NCBI GenBank assembly: GCA_019636245.1
Contig: JAHBXX010000004.1
Location: forward strand, 119,053-183,052
Reading direction: 5' to 3'
Source of the DNA: Planctomycetota bacterium
Lineage (GTDB): Bacteria; Planctomycetota; UBA1135; UBA2386
Length of the DNA: 64,000 nt
The notes below the pieces were generated by a model. It saw only the letters and a program-made list of their open reading frames with translations, did not search any database and was not told the DNA's origin. Positions 7,995 to 19,003 of the stretch are shown piece by piece (the first letter of the stretch is position 1; each line of letters begins with the position of its first letter). A program made the position numbers and the translations under genes.

Positions 7995-10900
7995 GACGGC
8001 CGCACGCCGAGCGGCTCCAGTTCGTGTTCGAGCGCCGCCGTCCAGGCGGGCAGATCGGCCGCGGCCCGTTCGTCGAGGCGTGGACCGAGCACGGCCAGGG
8101 CCCGATCCCAGCAGGCGATGGCGAACGTCCGCGCCGGCGCGGCGTTGCCCTCGAGGTCGGCGGCAAGGCAGAACTCGCGCAGGGAGGCTTCGAACCGCGG
8201 GCGCCAGACGGCCGGGTCGAAGTCGGTCGCCGTGGCGGGTTGCTCCGCCGCCGCGCCCAGCGCGGCGGCGGCGGGCTGCAGGGCGGGAGGGAGGTGGTGC
8301 CACGCGGGGGCGCTGTCGCTGCGGCCGGTGCGGCCGCGGTCCGCCCCGCCGGGCTGCGCCGAGGCCGCGTCGGCGCGGTGCCAGGGTGGCACCAGCAGCA
8401 GCGCGGCCATCGCCGCCACGCCGGCGATGGCCAGCCCGACGCGTTGGCGTCGCCGCCGGCGGGCCGCGTTCTGCTCGGCCTGCCGTTGCGCCACGGCCTG
8501 CTGCGCCTGGGCGGCCAGGCGCTGCCAGTGTTCGAGCAGGCGCAGCAGGCGGCCAGGCGCCGGGGCCGCCTGGCTGGCGATGTTCACGGCCGCCAGGATC
8601 TGGTCCACGCCGGCGCGGGCGAGGTGCGCGCGTTCGAACGGGTCGGTGGCCGCATCGAGCTGCTGCTCGGCGGCCCCGGCCTGCTCGAGGGCGATCTGGG
8701 TCTCGACGTCGCGCAGGTCCCGGGTGTAGAGCGCGGCCCGGTCGGCCGGCACGTGCATCGCGAGCAGATGCAGGCAATCGCGACGGGCTGCCAATGCCTG
8801 CAGCCGGTCGGCGGACGACGAGGTCGGCTCGTCCTGCAGCCGCGCGTAGCGGGCCAGCAGTTCGGCGTTGCGCCGCACGGCGGCGTCGATCTCCTGCCGC
8901 CGCCGGCGGGCCTCGGTGAGACGTTCCTGCAGTCGCTCGGCCTCGGCCCGCTCCTGGTCGTCGACCGGATTCAGGCCGGCCACGGCTCGCTCCATGTCGA
9001 ACAGGCCGGTGGTCCAGTGGCCGCGGGCCAGGGCGTTCTCGGCGCCTTCGGCCAGGCGATCGCGCGTCGCGCGGGCCTGGTCGAGCCGCAGGCGCAGCGC
9101 CTCGATCGCGTCCTGCAGCTGGCTGCGCGCCCGCTCCGGTCGGTCGACGAAAGCGTCCAGGATGCGCAGGGTGTCCAGGCGCGCCAAGGCAGCCTGCAGC
9201 GGCCGGACTGGCACCGGCTCGCTGCGCAGCAGCGTGCGGGTCGCGTCGAGCTCCTGCCAGGCCCGGTCGGTGAGGTCGACCAGGGCATGGGCCAAGGCCT
9301 CGTGCGCGGGCGGCACCTGCGGCAGGTGGGGGAACTCCTGGGCGAGGTTGACCAGCGTGATCTGCAGGCTGCGCAGCCCGACGATGCCGGTGGCGGTCTC
9401 GCGCCGCGCCCGGCCCTGGATCGCCGTCGCTGCCGCGGCGACCAGTTCGGTCACCGGCACGAGCGCGACGGCGTCCCACGCCGCGGCGACCCGTTCGACG
9501 TTGGGCTGCGACCTGGCGATGCGCTCGAGGTAGAAGCTGAGGCGGTGCAGCTGGTCGCGCTGCCGCGTCGCCGTCGGCGAGGCGCCGCCCCAGCGCTCCG
9601 CCATCGCGTCGATCGCCCGCGCCGCGCCGTCGAGGTCGAGACGGGCCTGGGCGGCCAGGATCGCGGCGGTCTCGGCGGCGAGGTCGGCGCGCGCGATGGC
9701 GACCTCGTGCCCGAGCTGCTGGAGGAAGGCGATCGGATCGCGGTGCAGTGCCGTGGGCGTGGCGGTGGCGTCGGTCGGCAGCGTGCCGGCGCCCGGCAGC
9801 TCGAGCCAGTCGCGCGCGAGATGCCCGGCATCCCGCAGCCAGTGGGCGGCGACGTCGAACTCCTCGGAGCGCCGCAGCGCGGCGGTCCGTTCGGCGGCGG
9901 CGGCGAGCAGTCGGCCGGCCGCCCGACCCAGGGTCTGGCGCCACTGCAGCGTGGGGGCATGGCGCGGGAAGCGCCGCAGCACGCGCGCCGCGGTGCGCAA
10001 TTCGCGGCACAGCGCCGCCGGTTCGGTGGGCACGGCGCTCGGCACGACCAGCAGTTGCGGCAGGCGTGCCTGCAGCCGCTGCGCGCGCCGCTGCCATCGA
10101 CGGACACCCGGTCGGGCCACGCCGGCGGCGACCTTCGCCCCGCGCGCCAGCGCATCCAGCGCCGCCTCGTCGGTGTCGTCCTCGAGCCGTTCCGCCAGCG
10201 ACGCCAGCGTGGCCGCGACCTCGGCGGCGCGGGGGCGGCGCTCGGGCGAGGGCTCCAGCAGGACCGCGAGCAGGCGTTCGAGATCCGGGTGCTGCGGCAA
10301 GGGGCAGTCGATGCCGCCGCCCAGCAGCCAGCGCAGCGTCCTGCCCAGGCCGAACACATCGTCGGCCGCACTCGGCCGCAAGCCCGCCGGCGGGGCCGCG
10401 TCGGTGCCGTCGGCCGACGAGGGCGTTTGCGCGGCCGCGTGCTCGAAGTCGAGCAGCAGCGTGTCCGTGCCCGTCCACAGCAGGTTCCTCGGCTTCACGT
10501 CGCCGTGCGCGAGCCCGTGCGGCGCCGCCGGCGCGCGCAGGGCGTGCAGCCGCGCGAGGGTCGTCGCCGCCGGCGCCAGCAGCCGGCACGCGAACGCTGC
10601 CGGCAGGGCGCCTCGTTCGGCGACGATCTGGTCGAGATCCTGGCCGTCGACGTACTCGGTCGTGAGGCAGGGCCGGTGGCTCGCCGGGTCGAGGGTGGCG
10701 CCGAGGTAGGCGACGACGCCCGGTCCGGCCGCCAACTGGCCCAGGGCGACCTCGCGTTCGGCGTCGGCAAGCGAGCCCGACACCACGAGCTTGCGCACGA
10801 CCCGTCGGCCGCCAGGGCTCTCGCGGACCACGTGCACGACGCGCTCGGGCGAGGCGTGCAGCAGCCGGGGTTCGTCCGCGGAGGCGGCGAGGCGGGTCAT
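7985..10900 (-). CDS. membrane Ser/Thr protein kinase, degenerate
   Basis: A 971-residue protein. Residues about 15-260 are kinase-like: a lysine in VVRKLVV, the catalytic loop HGDVKPRN (about residue 130) and LLLDFEHA, where DFG has become DFE. No glycine-rich loop is obvious, and the activation segment is very short with no APE. Long alanine/arginine-rich helices, probably coiled coils, fill about 300-800. One membrane segment (RVGLAIAGVAAMAALLLV, about 820) leads to roughly 150 outer residues. ATP binding is possible but activity is doubtful. It is divergent from a sigma-54 activator, with 193 bases between the starts, which suggests a common pathway. Confidence 0.82.
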   Translation of the reverse strand: MTRLAASADEPRLLHASPERVVHVVRESPGGRRVVRKLVVSGSLADAEREVALGQLAAGPGVVAYLGATLDPASHRPCLTTEYVDGQDLDQIVAERGALPAAFACRLLAPAATTLARLHALRAPAAPHGLAHGDVKPRNLLWTGTDTLLLDFEHAAAQTPSSADGTDAAPPAGLRPSAADDVFGLGRTLRWLLGGGIDCPLPQHPDLERLLAVLLEPSPERRPRAAEVAATLASLAERLEDDTDEAALDALARGAKVAAGVARPGVRRWQRRAQRLQARLPQLLVVPSAVPTEPAALCRELRTAARVLRRFPRHAPTLQWRQTLGRAAGRLLAAAAERTAALRRSEEFDVAAHWLRDAGHLARDWLELPGAGTLPTDATATPTALHRDPIAFLQQLGHEVAIARADLAAETAAILAAQARLDLDGAARAIDAMAERWGGASPTATRQRDQLHRLSFYLERIARSQPNVERVAAAWDAVALVPVTELVAAAATAIQGRARRETATGIVGLRSLQITLVNLAQEFPHLPQVPPAHEALAHALVDLTDRAWQELDATRTLLRSEPVPVRPLQAALARLDTLRILDAFVDRPERARSQLQDAIEALRLRLDQARATRDRLAEGAENALARGHWTTGLFDMERAVAGLNPVDDQERAEAERLQERLTEARRRRQEIDAAVRRNAELLARYARLQDEPTSSSADRLQALAARRDCLHLLAMHVPADRAALYTRDLRDVETQIALEQAGAAEQQLDAATDPFERAHLARAGVDQILAAVNIASQAAPAPGRLLRLLEHWQRLAAQAQQAVAQRQAEQNAARRRRRQRVGLAIAGVAAMAALLLVPPWHRADAASAQPGGADRGRTGRSDSAPAWHHLPPALQPAAAALGAAAEQPATATDFDPAVWRPRFEASLREFCLAADLEGNAAPARTFAIACWDRALAVLGPRLDERAAADLPAWTAALEHELEPLGVRPSRR

Positions 10901-11081
10901 GGTGGACGACGGTGCCGGCCGCGGGCGGGCCGGTGCGAGACGCAGACAGCAGGGCGGTCCCCAGGGGGACGGGGTGGTGTCGGAACGCCGTATTCTACCC
11001 GGGCGGCGGGCGGCGGGCGCAGCCGCGGCCACCGGCGCGGCGGAAAACCGACGGCACTTCCCGGTCCGTGGGGCGAGCGGC

Positions 11082-11087
11082 GACAAT
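11082..11087 (+). promoter_or_regulatory. -10-like box (GACAAT) close to the sigma-54 activator start
   Basis: GACAAT matches TATAAT at four positions and ends six bases before ATG 11094, the spacing expected of a leaderless transcript. No convincing -35. Confidence 0.3.
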
Positions 11088-11093
11088 CCGACG

Positions 11094-12971
<1,878 letters not shown>

Positions 12972-13021
12972 CGTCGCGGCCGGTTTCCCGCTTCTTGCGA
13001 GGCCCGCGCCGGGGCCGTCGC

Positions 13022-13027
13022 TAGCCT
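13022..13027 (+). promoter_or_regulatory. -10-like box (TAGCCT) before the metallophosphoesterase
   Basis: TAGCCT ends eight bases before TTG 13036. TTGCGA at 12995-13000 is 21 bases upstream, too far for a normal -35. The layout fits a leaderless transcript. Confidence 0.33.
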
Positions 13028-13035
13028 GCCCGGCC

Positions 13036-13971
13036 TTGACTGCGCGCGGCAAGGAACCTGAGGCGACGCTGACGGTGGTCGGCGACGTGCATCGCTGGTG
13101 GCGGCCGGCGGACGCGACCTTCCTCGAGCGGTCGCGGCCGGATCTGGCCCTGTTCGTCGGCGACCTGGGCGACGAGGACGTGCCGATCGTGCGCGCGGTC
13201 GCGTCGTTGCCGGTGCCGAAGGCGGTGATCCTCGGCAACCACGACGCCTGGCAGAGCTTCGGCCGCAAGACCGCGACCGACAAGCTGCGCGAATCGCTCG
13301 ACGTGCTCGGCGAGGACCACGTCGCCTACGCGGTCCGCGAGGTGCCCCGGGCCGGCATCTCGCTGGTCGGGGCGCGGCCGTTCTCGTGGGGCGGCCAGAG
13401 CCTGCGCAGCCCGGAGCTCTACGACGAGATCTACGGCATCCACACGATGCGGCAGTCGGCGGCCGCGATCGTCGACGCGGCGCGCAACGCGCAGCACCGC
13501 GACCTGGTGATCCTGGCGCACAATGGTCCGCTCGGCCTCGGCGACCGCACGCACGACATCTTCGGCAAGGACTTCGGCAAGCCCGGCGGCGACTGGGGCG
13601 ATCGCGACCTGGCGCTGGCGATGCAGCGCATCGAGGGCTTCGGCCTGCGCGTGCGGGCCGTGATCGCCGGCCACATGCACCACCGCCTGGTGCACCCGCG
13701 CGGTGGTCGGCGCACCCGTTTCGTGCGCCGCGGCCAGACTCTGTTCCTCAACGCCGCCTACGTGCCGCGGGTCCGCCAGGACGACAACGGCGACGAGCTG
13801 TCGTACTTCCTGCGCACGCGCTGGCAGGGCGGCGAATGCACCGCCGTCGAGGAGGTCTGGGTCGACGTGCACGGCGACGAGCGGGAGGTGCACACGCCCG
13901 CGTTCGTCGACCTCGGCGACGACGCGCCGGCGCTCGACGAGGGCCAGGAGACCGGCGAGTTGCAGGATTGA
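13036..13971 (+). CDS. calcineurin-like metallophosphoesterase
   Basis: A 311-residue phosphoesterase with all five metal motifs in order: VGDVH, FVGDLGD, LGNHDAW, LAHNGP and AGHMHH. The sequence most resembles the TIGR04168 group found in cyanobacteria and plants, whose substrate is unknown. It has no signal peptide or membrane segment. The C-terminal 50 residues are acidic (LGDDAPALDEGQETGELQD). The only start near the first strand is TTG 13036; the next candidate, GTG 13075, would leave just two residues before the GDVH metal motif. It converges with the dipeptidase gene 30 bases away. Confidence 0.88.
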   Translation: MTARGKEPEATLTVVGDVHRWWRPADATFLERSRPDLALFVGDLGDEDVPIVRAVASLPVPKAVILGNHDAWQSFGRKTATDKLRESLDVLGEDHVAYAVREVPRAGISLVGARPFSWGGQSLRSPELYDEIYGIHTMRQSAAAIVDAARNAQHRDLVILAHNGPLGLGDRTHDIFGKDFGKPGGDWGDRDLALAMQRIEGFGLRVRAVIAGHMHHRLVHPRGGRRTRFVRRGQTLFLNAAYVPRVRQDDNGDELSYFLRTRWQGGECTAVEEVWVDVHGDEREVHTPAFVDLGDDAPALDEGQETGELQD

Positions 13972-13973
13972 GC

Positions 13974-13995
13974 CGGCGGCGAGCGGGCGCCGTCG
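13974..13995. terminator. hairpin between convergent genes
   Basis: CGGCGGCG (13974-13981) pairs with CGCCGTCG (13988-13995) with one G-U pair and a six-base loop, filling the 30-base gap between two stops. It may serve both strands; no T-run. Confidence 0.4.
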
Positions 13996-14001
13996 CCCGG
14001 T

Positions 14002-15264
14002 TCAATCGCCAGCCGCGGCGACCCGCTCGACCTCGCGCCAGACGCGCAGCAGGTTGCCCGACCAGATCTTGGCGATCTGCGCCTCGTCGTAGCCGCGGCG
14101 CAGCAGTTCCCGCGTGACGTTGCGGCTCTCGCTGGCATCGCGCCAGCCGTCGATGCCGCCGCCGCCGTCGAAGTCGCTGCCGATGCCGACGTGGTCGATG
14201 CCGGCGATGCGCACGATGTGGTCGATGTGGTCGACGAAGTCGGCCACGCTGGCCCGTGGGTGGTCGCGGTCGATCGCCGCCATGCCGGCGCGGAACCGCT
14301 CCCAGCGCCGGTCGCGTTCGTCGGCGGCCAGCGCCTCGTCGTCGTTGCCCTGGCCGATGCCGCACTCGGCCATCCAGGCGCGCACCGCCCGGCTGCGCGC
14401 CGGATCGCTCTTCAGGAACTCGGCGAGGGCGACGCACTGCACGACGCCGCCCTTCCCGGCCAGCGCCCGCAGCTGCTCGTCGTCCAGGTTGCGGCTGTGG
14501 TCGTTGACGGCGCGCGCTCCCGAGTGCGAGGCGATCACCGGCGCCCGGCTGTGCGCGACCGCCTGCAGCATCGTCGACTTCGCCGCGTGCGAGACGTCGA
14601 CCATGATGCCGAGCCGGTTCATGGTCTCGATCGCGCGCCGGCCGAGGTCGCTGAGGCCGCCGTGCAGCGGCAGCGCCGGGGTGTGCGAATCGCCGAGCTG
14701 GTTGTGCCCGTTGTGGGCGAGGCTCATGTAGCGGGCGCCGCGGGCGAAGAACGCCTCGATCTGCGCGGGATCCTCGCCCATCGGGTAGCCGTTCTCGATG
14801 CCGATGCAGGCGATCAGCTTGCCGTCGCGGTGCAGGCGTTCGACGTCGTCCGGCGAGGTGGCGAGGCCGATGGCGTCCGGGAACTGCCGCACCATGCGGT
14901 GGATCGCGTCGAACTTCGCGTTCGCCTCGGCCAGCGCCCGACGGTAGCCGCCGGCGTTGAGCTGCCGCTGGTCGACGTAGACGACGAAGAAGGCGCAGTC
15001 GTAGCCGCCGTCGCGCATCTTCGGGAAGTCGACCTGCTGGTCGCCGCGCACCGACGGATCGTACTTGCGGCGGAAGCGCTCCCGCGTGAGCGGATCCTCG
15101 GGCAGCGAGTCGGGCGCCAGCAGCGGTTCGATGTCCTTGTGGGTGTCGAGGGTGAGGAGCCGGGCGTGGATCGCATCGGCGCGGGCGATGCGTTCGGCGT
15201 CGTCCTGCTGCGCGGGCAGGACGGCGAGGCACAGGGTCGACACCAGTACGCGGGTCACGGGCAT
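14002..15264 (-). CDS. exported membrane dipeptidase (peptidase M19)
   Basis: A 420-residue zinc dipeptidase related to renal dipeptidase. It starts with a short signal peptide (VLVSTLCLAVLPAQ). Expected metal and active-site elements are present in order: DTHKDIEPLL (HxD), GIENGYPMGED (glutamate ligand), SLAHNGHNQ, VDVSHA and IASHSGA (histidines), and the C-terminal DHVGIGSDFDGGGG. The family cleaves L-D or L-L dipeptides outside the cytoplasm; peptide salvage or cell-wall fragment turnover is likely. A TACTCC box (15272-15277) ends seven bases before the ATG. Length is typical. Confidence 0.92.
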   Translation of the reverse strand: MPVTRVLVSTLCLAVLPAQQDDAERIARADAIHARLLTLDTHKDIEPLLAPDSLPEDPLTRERFRRKYDPSVRGDQQVDFPKMRDGGYDCAFFVVYVDQRQLNAGGYRRALAEANAKFDAIHRMVRQFPDAIGLATSPDDVERLHRDGKLIACIGIENGYPMGEDPAQIEAFFARGARYMSLAHNGHNQLGDSHTPALPLHGGLSDLGRRAIETMNRLGIMVDVSHAAKSTMLQAVAHSRAPVIASHSGARAVNDHSRNLDDEQLRALAGKGGVVQCVALAEFLKSDPARSRAVRAWMAECGIGQGNDDEALAADERDRRWERFRAGMAAIDRDHPRASVADFVDHIDHIVRIAGIDHVGIGSDFDGGGGIDGWRDASESRNVTRELLRRGYDEAQIAKIWSGNLLRVWREVERVAAAGD

Positions 15265-15326
15265 GGCGGCAGGAGTAGCACGGCGCCCGGCCGGGAGCCA
15301 GGAGGCCGCCGCCGCGCGGCGCGGAC

Positions 15327-16049
15327 TCAGTCGAACACGCCGGCGATCTGCTGCACGTCCACGTGTTCCTTGCCCTGGCGCAGCAGCACGTAGCAGACGG
15401 CGCCCATCGTCGCGCTCAGCGGCCCGAGCGCCACCGCGGTCAGGATCTCGAACCAGAGCGGGGCTTCCTCCTCCGACGTCGTGGCGAACGCGAACGCGCC
15501 CAGCACGGCCATGCCGGCGGTGACCACGAACACCAGCACGGCACCGCCGAACACCTGCCAGCGGGAGCCCTCGGTCAGCTTGGCGCTGCGGCTCATCGAG
15601 TCGCCGACGCCCTTCTTCTCCATCACCGCCACCGGGATGGCGACGAACAAGACCACCTGCAGGATGATGCCGGGCACGATCAGCAGCAGCATGCCGATGC
15701 CGACCACGGTGCCGACGACGATGCCGGTGCCCAGGACCCGCAGCAGCGACTGCATGCCGATGGCGATGACCTGGCCGAGGCTGGTGGGCCGGCCGAGCAT
15801 GTCCTGCACGACGCCGTAGGTCACCGCTCCGGTCAGCACCATGCCGAGCACGGCCTGCAGCAGGGCGATGGCGATCGCGACCCCACGGCTCGGGGTCGAT
15901 GCCTCGCGGGCCGAGAGCAGCAGCACGATCCACGGCGCCAGCACGATCGCGCTCAGCAGCAGCAGCGCGGGCAGCTTGCGCAGGTAGATCGAGAACGTCT
16001 TGCCGACGAGCTCGCCGACGGACAGGGAGTAGCGGGACGACACGGCCAT
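15327..16049 (-). CDS. multipass membrane protein of unknown function
   Basis: A 240-residue membrane protein with about six hydrophobic segments and the pattern LSVGELVGKTFSIYLRKLPALLLLSAIVLAP near the start, resembling the glycerophosphoryl diester phosphodiesterase membrane-domain/YciC-like group. Two glycine-rich helices (GIVVGTVVGIGMLLLIVPGI) precede a conserved-looking VAIPVAVMEKKGVGDSMSRSAKLT loop. The start is decided by GAGGAGG eight bases before ATG 16049; a GTG at 16058 would overlap that site. It is divergent from the DUF4129 operon, sharing a 110-base intergenic region. No enzymatic residues are evident. Confidence 0.8.
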   Translation of the reverse strand: MAVSSRYSLSVGELVGKTFSIYLRKLPALLLLSAIVLAPWIVLLLSAREASTPSRGVAIAIALLQAVLGMVLTGAVTYGVVQDMLGRPTSLGQVIAIGMQSLLRVLGTGIVVGTVVGIGMLLLIVPGIILQVVLFVAIPVAVMEKKGVGDSMSRSAKLTEGSRWQVFGGAVLVFVVTAGMAVLGAFAFATTSEEEAPLWFEILTAVALGPLSATMGAVCYVLLRQGKEHVDVQQIAGVFD

Positions 16050-16057
16050 GCGGGACA

Positions 16058-16064
16058 CCTCCTC
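16058..16064 (-). promoter_or_regulatory. strong Shine-Dalgarno deciding the start at 16049
   Basis: GAGGAGG on the minus strand lies eight bases before ATG 16049 and rules out the GTG at 16058, which overlaps it. Such strong sites are uncommon in this window. Confidence 0.7.
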
Positions 16065-16121
16065 GGTCGAGCTGGGGTTCTAGCTGCCGGGAGGCGAGCG
16101 GCCATGCGGAAACCCTGCCGA

Positions 16122-16149
16122 TTGCAACCGCCCCGCCGCGGGCTAGCGT
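16122..16149 (+). promoter_or_regulatory. sigma70-like promoter for the DUF4129-MoxR operon
   Basis: TTGCAA (16122-16127), a 16-base spacer, then TAGCGT (16144-16149) ending 10 bases before ATG 16160. The implied 5' leader is only a few bases. Confidence 0.42.
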
Positions 16150-16159
16150 GGGCGCGCGC

Positions 16160-16864
16160 ATGGCCTTGCTGCGTCGACTCGCGGTCGCGGTCCTGCTGGG
16201 CGGCCCCCTCGTGGCCCAGGGCCTGGCGGCGGGCGACGTCGAACGCGCGCTCGTCCGGCACGGTTGCCAGACGGAGCTGCCGGGCGAGGCGGCGGCCGGT
16301 CCGGACGGGGCGGCCGCGTCGTCGGCGCGGGAGCGGCGCGGCGAGCGGTCGGGAGCACCGGCGAAGGCGCCGTCGCCCGGGTGGCGGCTGGGGCTGCCGA
16401 TGCCGCCGATCGTCGCCACGATCCTGTTGTGGACGATCGTCGGCTTGGCGGTCGTGTGGCTGGTGGTCGCCATCGCCCGCGGCGTGCTCGCCCGGCGGGA
16501 CGCCGCGCCGCCGCCGGCAGCGCCGCGGCGGCCGCCGCCGGCGGCGACGGCCGGAGCCGCCGGTGCCCTGCCCGACCCCGAGCAGTTCGCCGCGGCGGGC
16601 GATTTCGCCGGCGCCGTGCACGCGCTGCTGCAGCGCGCCTTCGCGATCTGGGCGCAGAGCGGCGGGCTGCTGCCGGCGGCGGCTACGGCCCGGGAGGTGT
16701 TGCGGCAGGTGCAGGGCCGTCGGGTGCCGGCGGAGCCGCTGCGCCGGCTGGTGCACGCCGTCGAACTCGTGCACTTCGGCGGCCGGGCCGCCGATGGCGC
16801 GCTCTATGCCGCCGCGCGGGTCGACCTCGAGCGCTGGGAGGCCGCGTGTCCGGCGCCGAAGTGA
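16160..16864 (+). CDS. DUF4129 domain protein
   Basis: A 234-residue protein opening the MoxR-DUF58 operon. It has a signal peptide (VAVLLGGPLVAQGLAAG), a linker, and one membrane segment (VATILLWTIVGLAVVWLVVAIARGVL, about residues 90-115). After a proline/alanine linker comes a cytoplasmic DUF4129-like helical domain (GDFAGAVHALLQRAFAIWA...TAREVLRQV...ALYAAARVDLERW). DUF4129 proteins regularly accompany MoxR ATPases and DUF58 proteins; their biochemical role is unknown. The stop overlaps the next start as GTGA (16861-16864). Confidence 0.8.
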   Translation: MALLRRLAVAVLLGGPLVAQGLAAGDVERALVRHGCQTELPGEAAAGPDGAAASSARERRGERSGAPAKAPSPGWRLGLPMPPIVATILLWTIVGLAVVWLVVAIARGVLARRDAAPPPAAPRRPPPAATAGAAGALPDPEQFAAAGDFAGAVHALLQRAFAIWAQSGGLLPAAATAREVLRQVQGRRVPAEPLRRLVHAVELVHFGGRAADGALYAAARVDLERWEAACPAPK

Positions 16865-18066
16865 ACGCCTTCTCGGCGCGCGGAGCGCGGTTCGTCGCCG
16901 CGGCGGCGCTTTCGTCGCTGCTGGCCGCGTGCTGGCTGTTGCTGTTCCCCGGCGATGGCGCCGGCGTGCGCGGCCCCGGCGCGCACGGCTACAGCCGCTC
17001 GGCGATCGGCCACTTCGGCCTGATCCGGCTGCTGCGCGATCTCGGCGAACCCGTGCTGCAGCTGCGCCGGGTCCGCGATCTGGACGAGTGCGGCCTGCTG
17101 GTGCTCGCCGAACCACGCGACCTGCGTCGCCGCGACGAGTCGCGCGTGGCGACCTGGCTCGAGCAGGTGCCGGCGATGCTGCTGGTGCTGCCCAAGCGCA
17201 GCGGCGAAGCGGACCCGGACCAGCCGGCATGGCTCGCCGACAGCGGGCTGCTCGCCGCGCGGGACGTGGACCCGCTGCTCACCGCCCTCGGCCGATGGAC
17301 CGAGGCGCTGCCGCCTCGGCTCGTGCGCACCGAACATGCCACCGGCTGGCGGTCGCGGTGGTCCTGGCCCGAGCCGGTGCTGGTCGGGCCCTGCCAGCTG
17401 CTGGCGGCCGGCGAGGGCCGGCTCGAACCCTTGCTGGAGTGCGACCAGGGCGTGCTGGTCGGCCGCCTCGGCGATGTCTGTGTGCTCAGCGACCCGGACG
17501 TGATCGCCAACCATGGCCTGGTGCGCGGCGCCAACGCGGAACTGGTCGTGCGCCTGCTGCGCTCCCTGCGCGGCCCCGGCGCGATCGTGTTCGACGAGAC
17601 GCTGCACGGCGACGCCATGGGACCCGGCATCTGGCAGGTCGCCGGCCAGTTCCCGCACGTGCTGGTGCCGGCGCACCTGCTGCTCGTGGTCGCGGCGGTG
17701 CTGTGGGCGGCGTGCGGCCGCTTCGGCGCGCCGGTGCCGGCGCCGCCGGCGCTCGTCGCCGGCAAGCGCTTCCTGATCGACAACGTCGCGGCGCTGCTGC
17801 GGCGCGGCAGCCACCACGGTCCGTCGCTGCGCCGCTACGGTCGCCAGCGCATGCGGACGACGGCCGAGGCGCTGCACGCGCCGCGCGGGCTGTCGGACGA
17901 ACTGTGCGCCGACTTCGTGATCGCGCGGCTCGGCGATGCCGGGCGGGCGCAGCGGCTGGCGCAGCTGCTCGGGCGCGCCGGCCGCGACGGCAGCGTGCGC
18001 GACGCCGTGGCGACCGCACGCGAGATCCGGACCTTGACCGAGGAGTTGCTGCATGCAGGCCGATGA
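16861..18066 (+). CDS. DUF4350-type membrane protein
   Basis: A 401-residue protein with an N-terminal membrane segment ([20 protein letters not shown]), a large outer domain holding the DUF4350-like pattern ([23 protein letters not shown]..., later [14 protein letters not shown]), and a second membrane segment at about 265-285 ([20 protein letters not shown]). A helical tail faces the cytoplasm. The outer part resembles ThuA/glutamine-amidotransferase-like folds but shows no catalytic triad. I chose GTG 16861, which gives the 4-base overlap with the previous gene; GTG 16846 is possible. It overlaps the MoxR gene by 14 bases. Confidence 0.75.
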   Translation: MNAFSARGARFVAAAALSSLLAACWLLLFPGDGAGVRGPGAHGYSRSAIGHFGLIRLLRDLGEPVLQLRRVRDLDECGLLVLAEPRDLRRRDESRVATWLEQVPAMLLVLPKRSGEADPDQPAWLADSGLLAARDVDPLLTALGRWTEALPPRLVRTEHATGWRSRWSWPEPVLVGPCQLLAAGEGRLEPLLECDQGVLVGRLGDVCVLSDPDVIANHGLVRGANAELVVRLLRSLRGPGAIVFDETLHGDAMGPGIWQVAGQFPHVLVPAHLLLVVAAVLWAACGRFGAPVPAPPALVAGKRFLIDNVAALLRRGSHHGPSLRRYGRQRMRTTAEALHAPRGLSDELCADFVIARLGDAGRAQRLAQLLGRAGRDGSVRDAVATAREIRTLTEELLHAGR

Positions 18067-19003
18067 GATCGCCGCCACCGCGGCGCGTCTGCGCGAACAG
18101 ATCGCGCGGGTCGTGATGGGGCAGGACCAGGGCGTCGAACTGCTGTTCGCCGCGTGGCTGGCCGGCGGGCACGTGCTGCTCGAGGGCGTGCCCGGCACGG
18201 CGAAGACGCTGCTCGCCCGCGCGCTGGCGCGCTCGCTGCAGCTGCGGTTCGCGCGCCTCCAGTTCACGCCGGACCTGATGCCGGCCGACGTGCTCGGCAC
18301 CAGCCTGTTCGACTTCCAGACCGGCCGCTTCGCCTTGCAGAAGGGGCCGATCTTCACCGAACTGCTGCTCGCCGACGAGATCAACCGCACGCCGCCGAAG
18401 ACGCAGTCGGCGCTGCTGGAGGCGATGCAGGAACGCTCGGTCACGCTCGACGGCAGCACGCACGCGCTCGGCGAGACGTTCTTCGTCGTGGCGACGCAGA
18501 ACCCCATCGAACAGGAGGGCACCTATCCGCTGCCGGAGGCGCAGCTCGACCGGTTCCTGCTGAAGCTGCGCATCGGCTACCCCGAGCGCGCCGACGAGCG
18601 CCGCATGGCCGCGGTGCACGGCCGGACCGTGCCGGATCTCGACGGCTTCGGGCTCGAGCCGCTGGTGGGGCGCGAGTTCCTGCAGGCGGCCCGCGCCGCC
18701 GTGGCCGCGGTGCGGCTCGAGGATCCGGTGCTGGACTACCTGCTCGACGTGGTGCGCGCGACCCGCGAGCACGCGGCCGTGCGCTGCGGGGCGTCGCCGC
18801 GCGCCGTCAACATGCTGGCCGCGGCCGCGCGCGCGCTGGCGGCCGTGCAGGGCATGGACTTCGTGCTGCCCGACCACGTGCAGCAGCTCGCCGTGCCCCT
18901 GCTGGCGCACCGCGTGGTGCTGACGCCGGCCGCCGAGATCGAGGGCGCCGACGCCGGCGGCGTCGTGCAGCAGATCCTGGCCGGCATCAAGGCGCCGCGA
19001 TGA
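18053..19003 (+). CDS. MoxR-family AAA+ ATPase
   Basis: A 316-residue AAA_3 ATPase. Walker A is EGVPGTAKT, Walker [10 protein letters not shown], and the MoxR pattern [24 protein letters not shown] and [22 protein letters not shown] (sensor 1 region) is intact. The small C-terminal lid domain is present. MoxR proteins act as chaperones that insert metals or remodel partner complexes, typically with VWA or DUF58 partners; the DUF58 gene starts within its stop codon (ATGA, 19000-19003). ATP hydrolysis is well supported; the client is not known. Confidence 0.94.
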   Translation: MQADEIAATAARLREQIARVVMGQDQGVELLFAAWLAGGHVLLEGVPGTAKTLLARALARSLQLRFARLQFTPDLMPADVLGTSLFDFQTGRFALQKGPIFTELLLADEINRTPPKTQSALLEAMQERSVTLDGSTHALGETFFVVATQNPIEQEGTYPLPEAQLDRFLLKLRIGYPERADERRMAAVHGRTVPDLDGFGLEPLVGREFLQAARAAVAAVRLEDPVLDYLLDVVRATREHAAVRCGASPRAVNMLAAAARALAAVQGMDFVLPDHVQQLAVPLLAHRVVLTPAAEIEGADAGGVVQQILAGIKAPR